The notes under the pieces were generated by a model. That model ran no database searches. It was not told the origin of the DNA and worked only from the letters and a program-made list of their open reading frames with translations. This document shows positions 17,215 to 22,752 of a stretch of DNA of 22,752 nucleotides, piece after piece. Location of the stretch: NCBI GenBank assembly GCA_039180865.1, contig JBCDCZ010000039.1:1-22752 (forward strand). Direction: 5' to 3'. The stretch is from JBCDCU01 sp039180865 (lineage in GTDB: Bacteria > Pseudomonadota > Alphaproteobacteria > Rhizobiales > JACESI01). A program made the position numbers and the translations under genes. Each line of letters starts with the position of its first letter. Within the stretch, counting starts at the first letter, position 1.

Positions 17215-17264
17215 GTTCAATCCGGATTGAACCCGGCAAATTTGCCAGTCTATTTTGAGGACTG
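17215..17264. repeat. Three adjacent palindromes behind tRNA-Gln
   Basis: GTTCAATCCGGATTGAAC (17215-17232) is a perfect 18-nt palindrome. GGCAAATTTGCC (17235-17246) is a perfect 12-nt palindrome. CAGTC (17246-17250) pairs with GACTG (17260-17264) around 9 nt. No T-run follows, so a standard intrinsic terminator is not obvious. The first could fold as a 7-bp stem with a CCGG loop and help end or process the tRNA transcript; DNA-binding or integration sites are alternatives. Confidence 0.6.
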
Positions 17265-17537
17265 TTAGCGTTCGAAACAAAAACGCACGATAGCGTTGCC
17301 GAAACCCACCATCTAACATCGCTTCTTTGAAGGCTGAGCGCTGCGGCTCGCTTGCTGGAATGACGAGTGAGACTCCCGATACAGCACCCAAAGCGCAATT
17401 TAAGGTATATTTACCTAAAATAATTTCCCAGTCGGTCGTATAACCTACAAATCCTTACATTTTAGGGTTTGCAACATTCGATAAATTATATTTATTTCAA
17501 AATATTCACTAGGTCTGATTTGTTTTGAGTACGTATT
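17265..17537. other. Gene-free, partly AT-rich interval
   Basis: No convincing gene is visible. The first part (about 17280-17390) contains GCGTTGCCGAAACCCACC, which resembles a short dispersed noncoding repeat I have seen in proteobacterial intergenic regions; copies elsewhere cannot be checked here. From about 17395 the base composition drops sharply: 34 of 120 bases at 17401-17520 are G or C, unlike the GC-rich flanks. It leads into the orphan gene at 17538. Confidence 0.6.
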
Positions 17538-17798
17538 ATGATTGATACTGAAGAATATTTTTTGAGTACTGTCAAAAATAATGGAAACATAATAGTTCTT
17601 TCGGACAATACAGAAATACATATCGATGATTGGGACTCGACAGTTTGCATATATTGGCTTGAAAACGCGAAGTTAAGACTATCGCGTAGAGGGCGCGGTC
17701 ACTTCTCCGTTATTATCCAAAATCTTGATAATGACACAGTTGTGTTTGGCATACCGGGCGGAAACAATAAGATTATTCAGATAGAATCCCGCCCCTGA
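17538..17798 (+). CDS. Orphan 86-residue protein in an AT-rich patch
   Basis: I recognise no family. The 86-residue product begins MIDTEEYFLSTVKNN and then alternates hydrophobic and polar residues (NIIVLSDNTEIHIDDW, TVCIYWLENAKLRLS, HFSVIIQNL, TVVFGIPGGNNKIIQIES), suggesting a mostly beta fold. It has no signal peptide or membrane segment, one cysteine, and is mildly acidic apart from an RRGRGH stretch. Codon use is A/T-rich (many aat, ata, att), unlike neighbours. The ATG at 17538 has only a weak GAG about 9 nt upstream. It probably came by horizontal transfer beside the tRNA. An immunity-type or phage-derived small protein is possible, but nothing in the sequence shows it. Confidence 0.6.
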   Translation: MIDTEEYFLSTVKNNGNIIVLSDNTEIHIDDWDSTVCIYWLENAKLRLSRRGRGHFSVIIQNLDNDTVVFGIPGGNNKIIQIESRP

Positions 17799-18061
17799 AT
17801 TGAGTAGTCGGGCCGGTCTGGCAAACCATTATCAGGGCCCACAGCGTCAGCTAAATTGTACCAAATAGTAAAATAGTCACAACAAGTAGCTTGAGGTCGA
17901 TACGCGCCCCGCTTGGCTCATTCTCGCGTTCCAACAAGCATACACCACCGCCAGCGGGATCATGCTGGTCGAATGTTGCCATGGGTTTGCAATGCAGATG
18001 GATTGTGCTGAAAGTGATCGACAACACCTTCAGTCTTGAAATCCTCCGGAGACATCCGATT

Positions 18062-18667
18062 ATGGTCCACCTCTTCCAGAAGTTGACGCTAGCGCTGTCA
18101 ATCCTGCTTATCGCAATGCCCTCCTGGGCTGCGGATTACCTGGTTTATCGAGAGTATGGATCGGTCAACCATCCACATCCAAGCGCACTCGCAACCCAGT
18201 TTTCGACAACTGAGAAAACTGTCCTGAAAGAAGCGTTAACTCGCTTCTTCGACGGGCCGAATGAGGACGAAAGAAAGCTCGGCGCGTCCCATCCCCTCCG
18301 ATGCATCAATATCGACGCTTTTGACACCTACTCGGTCGAAGAAATTTACAGCGGCAAAGGTTTTTTTGAGTGCAGCGCAGAGACGGCGTTCGATTATGTG
18401 ACGATCAAGGATGGCCTCGCATTTATTCACCTGAAGGGCTTTCCCAACGCGCCAACCAGCGGTTATTGGCAATCGCTTGATTTCCCACTCTCTCTGACGG
18501 TCAAGCAGTTTCCCAACGTGGAACGTTTCGTATTCGTCTATGGTGGCTATCAAGTAAACGGCGGAGAAACCTGTCCTTGGACGTGTTTGGTCCTACCGGG
18601 AAATCATACGATTGATGACGAATTCCTCGATAACTGGTCTTCCAATGGCTGGAGCCGTCTCCGTTAG
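18062..18667 (+). CDS. Exported orphan protein, 201 residues
   Basis: No family recognised. The ATG at 18062 starts a classical Sec signal peptide: MVHLFQK, a hydrophobic stretch LTLALSILLIAMP, then SWA-ADY with a likely cleavage after Ala25 or so. GGAG lies 10 nt upstream. The mature part has four cysteines (RCINID, FFECSAE, and CPWTC near the C-terminus), which suggests two disulfides in the periplasm or outside. Beta-rich stretches such as YVTIKDGLAFIHLKGFPNAPTSGYW and RFVFVYGGYQVNGGETCPWTCLVLPG are present. The frame stays open back to 17891, but that extension would bury the signal peptide and is rejected. It is preceded by 260 nt without a clear gene and is convergent with the gene at 18803. 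Confidence 0.7.
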   Translation: MVHLFQKLTLALSILLIAMPSWAADYLVYREYGSVNHPHPSALATQFSTTEKTVLKEALTRFFDGPNEDERKLGASHPLRCINIDAFDTYSVEEIYSGKGFFECSAETAFDYVTIKDGLAFIHLKGFPNAPTSGYWQSLDFPLSLTVKQFPNVERFVFVYGGYQVNGGETCPWTCLVLPGNHTIDDEFLDNWSSNGWSRLR

Positions 18668-18802
18668 CGTGACTACAAAACGCGTCTCGGCGATACGTCA
18701 CCGGAATCAAGTGACGATAACTCGATATGTTTCATCGAATTAATCGAGAGGGGCGACGCGCCGAACTCACATAGACTACAGATTGCTTCAGTGGATCGCT
18801 GC

Positions 18803-19363
18803 TCAACCACCGCTTCCTGGAAATAGAACATCACGCTCCTTCAGATCGTTGCGAAGCGCGGTGCTTTCTGCGGCAGAAAGCTTGTCTACAGAGAGCCCAA
18901 GGTCCTCCATCAACGATAGAACCTGACTGGTTTCCAGCATATGGGTGTCATAGCCGCCAAGGTCTTCCAATTCCGGATCAGACGACCGCGTGATCAACAT
19001 GCCGAGAAGCAGGCCGTGCCTCGCTGAAACATTAGTGTCAAAAAGACACGAATAGGTCGTAGCGCGGTAGATAGTGGGGCCGCCCCATCGCCCATGGATA
19101 CCACCTGCATTGCTTTTGCTGATCGGGCAAGCGATCGCCTTCGGTTCAGTAATTGCGGCAGGCCGAACAGCGGCTGAACCGCCATCAGGCAGAATGACAT
19201 CAACACGCGCATGTTTCGGATTGAGGCGATCTTCCGCCACCAACCGCCGCAGCATCAATTCCTCGGCTTTTGAGAGCTTGATTGCTCCATATGGGAGGTT
19301 GATAAGCACTACCGCACCAACAAATACGAAGAGGGCTGCTGCGATGAAGACGTTTCGCGACAT
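18803..19363 (-). CDS. Orphan protein with N-terminal membrane anchor
   Basis: No family recognised. From the ATG at 19363 the product has 186 residues and opens MSRNVFIAAALFVFVGAVVLINLPYG, an uncleaved membrane anchor or signal sequence. The remainder would lie outside the cytoplasm. It contains a helical segment (LSKAEELMLRRLVAEDRLNPKHARVDVILPDGG), two cysteines (IACPISK and YSCLFDT) that could form a disulfide, and a C-terminal helical part with LMEDLGLSVDKLSAAESTALRNDLKERDVLFPGSGG. AGGAG 7 nt upstream supports this start over an in-frame upstream one at 19405. It sits downstream of dddL on the same strand with about 146 nt between, so co-transcription is possible. Function unknown. Confidence 0.65.
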   Translation of the reverse strand: MSRNVFIAAALFVFVGAVVLINLPYGAIKLSKAEELMLRRLVAEDRLNPKHARVDVILPDGGSAAVRPAAITEPKAIACPISKSNAGGIHGRWGGPTIYRATTYSCLFDTNVSARHGLLLGMLITRSSDPELEDLGGYDTHMLETSQVLSLMEDLGLSVDKLSAAESTALRNDLKERDVLFPGSGG

Positions 19364-19509
19364 ATCCTGGCTCCTGCAACCCAAGCAAACAAAGGATTGT
19401 TCCACTCTTGATCACCAAGAATAACACGTCATGAGGAAATGCGACCGTTAAACCGGGAGAAACTCAATGGCGTAGCTCCAAACTATGACACCACGAATCT
19501 ACGGGATGT

Positions 19510-20151
19510 TCATCCCCGAGAAAACGTCATCTTCTGATTGGTAAGCGCAGTAGCACTTCCGGTCCATGCGTAACTCATCAGGCATGGTTCGCGATCAGCC
19601 GTCGTAATCCTGTGGTTGTGCCCGGGTGGGTTAAGGATCATCGAACCCGGCGCATAGACACCAATATCATTCTCAGATGAATGGCCGGACACGCAATAAT
19701 AGCTCTCAGTGATACCCTTATGACTATGGGCCGGATATGTCGTCTTCGGAGCAAATAGGACGAGACCGAGAATGATACGGTCACTGATAACGGGACCATT
19801 CGGCCCAACCACTTCGGTGTAGCCGTATTTGAGTTTCAACCCACGCGGGACCTTTTCATATCCGTATTGCCAGACGAAATGATCGCGCAGGTCCGCGACC
19901 GAGCGCGCGATCCGCGCCGTGCGGTGACCGACGGCGTTACTGAGTGCGCGATCGAGGTGGACACAAACCGGCAGCAACTCCCCATCTGTTTCCTCTACCG
20001 GCGGATCATCCTCGAAAACCTTGCCGATCGCGCGGCGAACTTCTGCCATATGTGACCGGATCTTACTACTTCCGCCTGCGGAGCCGGAATGATAGAGGTC
20101 ATGATAATCTCGCAGGAGATATTGCCAGGCCGGCTCGGTCGAAAGTTTCAT
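19510..20151 (-). CDS. dddL: Dimethylsulfoniopropionate lyase, DddL family
   Basis: Probable cupin-type DMSP lyase, cleaving DMSP to dimethyl sulfide and acrylate. The 213-residue product matches the DddL layout I know from marine Rhodobacteraceae. The N-terminal part is YLLRDYHDLYHSG...SSKIRSHMAEVR, then VCVHLDRAL and VWQYGYEKVPRGLKLKYGYTEVVGPNGP. The cupin core is LGLVLFAPKTTYPAHSHKGITESYY, followed by SENDIGVYAPGSMILNPPGHNHRIT and CLMSYAWTG. Candidate metal ligands are His142, His144, Glu149 and His178 or His180. The ATG at 20151 has a weak GGAT upstream. It has its own short promoter region and no neighbouring acrylate-use or DMSP-transport genes in the window. The closest alternative is another cupin of the same DMSP-lyase Pfam group. 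A database search would confirm it. Confidence 0.8.
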   Translation of the reverse strand: MKLSTEPAWQYLLRDYHDLYHSGSAGGSSKIRSHMAEVRRAIGKVFEDDPPVEETDGELLPVCVHLDRALSNAVGHRTARIARSVADLRDHFVWQYGYEKVPRGLKLKYGYTEVVGPNGPVISDRIILGLVLFAPKTTYPAHSHKGITESYYCVSGHSSENDIGVYAPGSMILNPPGHNHRITTADREPCLMSYAWTGSATALTNQKMTFSRG

Positions 20152-20182
20152 GGGTCATCCGGGATGGGATTCTAGTGAGCAT

Positions 20183-20195
20183 TGTGCAACGCACA
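20183..20195. promoter_or_regulatory. Short palindrome upstream of dddL
   Basis: TGTGC-AAC-GCACA (20183-20195) is a 5-3-5 inverted repeat centred about 38 nt upstream of the dddL ATG. The size and position would fit a repressor operator. Chance occurrence cannot be excluded. Confidence 0.25.
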
Positions 20196-20243
20196 TTACC
20201 GAGATAGCACAGTTCATCCGATTGAAAATACTCAATGGATAAA

Positions 20244-20285
20244 GCCTGCCATCAAAGCATAATCAGTGAACCTCGTCTGGCAGGC
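20244..20285 (-). terminator. Terminator-like inverted repeat after uge
   Basis: TGGCAGGC (20278-20285) and GCCTGCCA (20244-20251) are perfectly complementary over 8 bp, with a 26-nt loop. The repeat begins 12 nt after the uge stop. On the minus strand the second arm is followed by TTTATCC, a weak T-rich tail. It probably ends the ugd-uge transcript before dddL. Confidence 0.5.
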
Positions 20286-20296
20286 GGAAGGATCCA

Positions 20297-21271
20297 TCAG
20301 CCCGTTCGATAGGCTTTAAACCATTCCACGAACGCTGCAATTCCATCCTTCAGCGAGACTTTAGGAGAAAACCCATAGTCTCGGTTGATGTCGGAGATAT
20401 CCGCGAAAGTCCGATAGACATCGCCGGGTTGCATTGGGAGAAACTCCTTCTTCGCAACCTTCCCGCACGCTTGTTCAAGTGTCTCGACGAATTCCATCAA
20501 ACTGACGGGTTCGTTGTGACCGATATTATAGATCTTGTGCGGTCGATCATTGCGGGAAAGTGCGCCTGGAGGCTTTGTAACGGTCGCAACGATGCCATCC
20601 ACGATATCATCGACATAGGTGAAGTCGCGCATCATATCGCCATGGTTGAAAAGGCGGATGGGGTCTCCACTGAGGATGCGCTCGCTGAACGACCAATAGG
20701 CCATGTCCGGTCGTCCCCAGGGGCCATAGACAGTGAAAAAACGCAGGCCGATCTGTTTCAACCCATAAAGATGAGCATAGGTCGAACTCATCAGTTCATC
20801 GGCACGCTTCGTCGCAGCATAAAGCGAAACCGGCTGATCGACCGGATCGTCCTCATGAAACGGAGTCTTTTCATTCCCGCCATAAACCGAACTCGAAGAG
20901 GCATAAACAAGGTGCGAAAGCCCATCGCAGTGACGGCAGGCTTCCAGTACTGAGAGATGGCCCACAAGATTGGACGCCGCATAAGCCATCGGGTGATCGA
21001 TGGAGTAGCGCACACCCGCCTGGGCGGCGAGATGAAGAACGACATCAGGTTTTTCATCGCGAATGTGTTCCGCCAACCGTTCGGTTTCGGAGAGATCCAT
21101 CTCAACAAAGTGCACACTCTCCGGCAGAGCGGCCAGCCGGGCCTTTTTCAAAGCAGGCGGATAATAATCGTTCAGATTGTCAATGCCGGAAACGTCGTGC
21201 CCTTCACCCACAAGGCGTGTCGCGGTGTGAAAACCGATAAATCCTGCAAGCCCGGTGACAAAGACCTTCAC
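20297..21271 (-). CDS. UDP-glucuronate 4-epimerase
   Basis: NAD-dependent extended SDR enzyme interconverting UDP-glucuronate and UDP-galacturonate, a precursor for acidic capsule, LPS or exopolysaccharide sugars. The Rossmann motif TGLAGFIGFHTATRL is at the N-terminus, and DNLNDYYPPALKKARL is characteristic of GAE-type epimerases. The catalytic Ser/Thr region YASSSSVYGGN, the catalytic YAATK (Tyr-x-x-x-Lys) and RFFTVYGPWGRPDMA follow. The start is the GTG at 21271-21269 giving MKVFVTG; a GAGG six nt upstream overlaps the ugd stop codon. The frame extends upstream to 21358 inside ugd, which I reject. The product has 324 residues, normal for the family. It is 7 nt downstream of ugd, whose product is its substrate. 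Confidence 0.93.
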   Translation of the reverse strand: MKVFVTGLAGFIGFHTATRLVGEGHDVSGIDNLNDYYPPALKKARLAALPESVHFVEMDLSETERLAEHIRDEKPDVVLHLAAQAGVRYSIDHPMAYAASNLVGHLSVLEACRHCDGLSHLVYASSSSVYGGNEKTPFHEDDPVDQPVSLYAATKRADELMSSTYAHLYGLKQIGLRFFTVYGPWGRPDMAYWSFSERILSGDPIRLFNHGDMMRDFTYVDDIVDGIVATVTKPPGALSRNDRPHKIYNIGHNEPVSLMEFVETLEQACGKVAKKEFLPMQPGDVYRTFADISDINRDYGFSPKVSLKDGIAAFVEWFKAYRTG

Positions 21272-21278
21272 GCGCGCC

Positions 21279-22583
21279 TCATAGCCGTCCCACGCTTGAA
21301 TACTCAAAACCGCGCTCGCGCATTTCATCAGGCAGATAAATATTGCGCAAATCAACAACGATATTACCCGCCAGAAGCTCCTTCATCCGGGCTAGATCGA
21401 GGGCGCGGAATTGGTCCCATTCCGTCACAATGACGACCGCATCGGCGTTTTCCACTGCATGGTAAGGTCCGTCACAGAAAAATGCGCCCGGAAGAAGCGG
21501 TTTCGCCTCGTGCATGCTTTCCGGATCATAGACCCTTACCTTTGCACCGCCCTCAATCAGCGCTGGTACGATATCGAGTGCGGGAGCTTCTCGCATATCG
21601 TCCGTATTCGGTTTGAATGCGAGGCCAAGGACTGCGATTGTCCGTCCATTCACATCGCCCCCCATAGCTGTTTTCACCTTTTCAGCCATCGCACGTTTAC
21701 GCGCAGCGTTCACATCAACCACCGTCTCAACGATCCGCACGGGTGTCCCGTGATCACTCGCAGTCTTTGCAAGCGCCAGTGTATCCTTAGGAAAGCAAGA
21801 ACCGCCATAGCCTGGCCCGGCATGAAGGAACTTGCGGCCAATGCGATTATCAAGACCGATGCCTCTCGCAACTTCCTGGACGTTTGCACCGACCTTTTCA
21901 CAAAGATCAGCAATTTCGTTGATGAACGTGATTTTCACCGCAAGAAAGGCGTTTGCGGCATATTTGATGAGTTCCGACGTCCGGCGATTGGTGAAAAGCA
22001 TCGGCGTCTCATTAATGTAAAGAGGCCTGTAAAGTTCGCGCATCACATCGCGCGCCTGCTCGCTGTCGGTTCCGACAACAACACGATCGGGCCGCTTGAA
22101 ATCCTCAATCGCGGCCCCTTCCCTCAAGAATTCAGGATTGGAGACGACGGCAAAATCAGCGGTAGGCCTGACTTCACGAATGATCCGTTCAACTTCGTCG
22201 CCGGTTCCAACAGGAACGGTGGATTTGGTGACGATGACAGTGAAACCGTCAATCAGTTCGGCGATTTCGCGCGCCGCCTGATAGACATAGGTGAGATCAG
22301 CATGCCCATCGCCGCGACGAGACGGCGTACCAACTGCTATGAAGACAGCATCGGCTTCCGCAACAGACGATTCAGCTTCGGTCGAAAAGAAAAGGCGTCC
22401 GTCGCGCGTATTCTTCGCGACGAGCACGTCAAGGCCCGGCTCGTAAATCGGGATCTTGCCGTCCAGCAAATCCTCGATCTTCTGCGCGTCCTTATCGACA
22501 CAAGTCACGATGTGTCCGAAGTCCGCAAAACATGCGCCCGAAACGAGCCCCACATAGCCCGTACCGATCATTGTGACGCGCAT
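21279..22583 (-). CDS. ugd: UDP-glucose 6-dehydrogenase
   Basis: Oxidises UDP-glucose to UDP-glucuronate with two NAD+, feeding surface polysaccharide synthesis. The N-terminal Rossmann motif is MIGTGYVGLVSGACFADFGH. FIAVGTPS, KSTVPVGTG and SNPEFLREGAAIEDF follow. The central domain has Lys207 in ELIKYAANAFLA, and the catalytic Cys263 is in GPGYGGSCFPKDT. The C-terminal UDP-binding domain has GLAFKPNTDDMREAPALDI. The product is 434 residues, usual for bacterial Ugd. The ATG at 22583 is preceded by a GGGGA ribosome binding site. It is the first gene of a two-gene operon with uge and has a promoter and leader hairpin upstream. Confidence 0.97.
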   Translation of the reverse strand: MRVTMIGTGYVGLVSGACFADFGHIVTCVDKDAQKIEDLLDGKIPIYEPGLDVLVAKNTRDGRLFFSTEAESSVAEADAVFIAVGTPSRRGDGHADLTYVYQAAREIAELIDGFTVIVTKSTVPVGTGDEVERIIREVRPTADFAVVSNPEFLREGAAIEDFKRPDRVVVGTDSEQARDVMRELYRPLYINETPMLFTNRRTSELIKYAANAFLAVKITFINEIADLCEKVGANVQEVARGIGLDNRIGRKFLHAGPGYGGSCFPKDTLALAKTASDHGTPVRIVETVVDVNAARKRAMAEKVKTAMGGDVNGRTIAVLGLAFKPNTDDMREAPALDIVPALIEGGAKVRVYDPESMHEAKPLLPGAFFCDGPYHAVENADAVVIVTEWDQFRALDLARMKELLAGNIVVDLRNIYLPDEMRERGFEYSSVGRL

Positions 22584-22601
22584 AACATTCCCCGCTTACT
22601 G

Positions 22602-22629
22602 AAAGACCGATGCTTTTGCGCCGGTCTTT
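22602..22629 (-). promoter_or_regulatory. Strong hairpin in the ugd leader
   Basis: AAAGACCG (22602-22609) and CGGTCTTT (22622-22629) form a perfect 8-bp stem. Three further positions pair inside (with one A-C mismatch), leaving a 4-nt loop. It ends 18 nt before the ugd ATG, just before the ribosome binding site. On the minus strand it is followed by TTTCAG, so attenuation is possible; mRNA stabilisation or control of translation are alternatives. Confidence 0.5.
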
Positions 22630-22656
22630 ACGCGGAAAAGAAACTGTCATTCATCA

Positions 22657-22662
22657 TTTATA
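22657..22662 (-). promoter_or_regulatory. Candidate -10 element of the ugd-uge operon
   Basis: On the minus strand TATAAA lies at 22662-22657, about 75 nt before the ugd ATG. The best -35 candidate (CTGTGA, 18-nt spacer) matches only three of six consensus bases, so an activator may be needed. The rest of 22663-22752 shows nothing recognisable. Confidence 0.35.
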
Positions 22663-22752
22663 CCACCGACTTCTTACATATCACAGGGTGACATCTCGTG
22701 CACGGGCGTAATTTTAAGTGACTAGAGCAAAAGCCATATCCGCAAAACGAGC

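Noticed and set aside
17089..17391. 100-codon minus-strand frame over the tRNA
   Set aside because: It reads through the antisense of tRNA-Gln (the familiar GSWIRTRTDGVRVRCSTVKLIPN artefact).
17897..18049. Frame reading EVDTRPAWLILAFQQAYTTASG and onwards, about 48 codons
   Set aside because: It looks somewhat gene-like, but a TAG precedes it and no good start codon is available; at most a relic.
17891..18061. In-frame N-terminal extension of the exported orphan gene
   Set aside because: It would place a signal peptide in the interior of the protein. ATG 18062 has a ribosome binding site and a proper signal sequence.
18721..18748. CTCGAT/ATCGAG inverted repeat between the convergent genes as a bidirectional terminator
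   Set aside because: Only 6 bp with a 16-nt loop and no T-run; too weak to call.
17195..20300. Genomic island with integrase and duplicated tRNA end (att sites)
   Set aside because: By eye I found no integrase gene and no second copy of the tRNA 3' end in the window, so only an acquired patch is suggested, not a complete island.
21411..22691. 426-codon open frame on the plus strand
   Set aside because: It lies antisense to ugd, whose protein motifs are unmistakable; the antisense product is Arg/His/Cys-rich without recognisable domains.
1..22752. CRISPR array, transposase, toxin-antitoxin or defence locus
   Set aside because: No regularly spaced repeats, DDE transposase motifs or recognised defence domains were seen on either strand.

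Overview
This window looks like chromosomal DNA of a marine alphaproteobacterium, most likely in the Rhizobiales (Hyphomicrobiales). The evidence is the gene order guaB - MAPEG gene - rsmB-type methyltransferase - tspO - guaA, the Ppx/GppA-rlmE pair, the Uup-type ABC-F protein, the ugd-uge pair, and a probable DddL-type DMSP lyase. This is a judgement from family resemblance; no database search was run.

Left part (1-8200, minus strand). guaA leaves the window at the left edge with only its last few codons missing. Upstream of it, read in the same direction, lie tspO, a possible 35-residue membrane peptide, an RsmB/NOP-type RNA methyltransferase, a MAPEG membrane protein and guaB. The two GMP-synthesis steps (IMP to XMP by GuaB, XMP to GMP by GuaA) therefore flank an rRNA-modification gene. 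Further upstream rlmE and a Ppx/GppA phosphatase overlap by 4 nt, which fits a translation and stringent-response theme.

Middle part (8200-16900, plus strand). An ABC-F ATPase is followed by a likely catabolic operon with its own promoter: an FAD-binding oxidoreductase, a creatininase-family amidohydrolase overlapping it by 1 nt, a decayed PHP-domain gene, and a PLP-dependent lyase resembling diaminopropionate ammonia-lyase. The PHP gene keeps its start and apparently its tail but has lost its middle. Next come a KefB/KefC-type cation/proton antiporter with an RCK domain and a type II haloacid-dehalogenase-like hydrolase, 32 nt apart.

Accessory part (16900-20300). A tRNA-Gln(CUG) is followed by a cluster of short palindromes, an AT-rich stretch (about 28% G+C by hand count at 17401-17520), an orphan 86-residue gene and an exported orphan protein. 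On the minus strand follow a membrane-anchored orphan protein and dddL. This reads as a small patch of acquired genes beside a tRNA, although no integrase or duplicated att site was found.

Right part (20300-22752, minus strand). uge (UDP-glucuronate 4-epimerase) and ugd (UDP-glucose 6-dehydrogenase) form a compact operon supplying UDP-glucuronate and UDP-galacturonate for surface polysaccharide. It has a likely promoter, a strong leader hairpin just before the ugd ribosome binding site, and a terminator-like inverted repeat after uge.

There is no CRISPR array, recognisable transposase, phage gene or known defence system. The points most worth pursuing are the catabolic module with its PHP relic, the dddL neighbourhood, the two orphan genes in the AT-rich patch, and several leader or palindromic structures.
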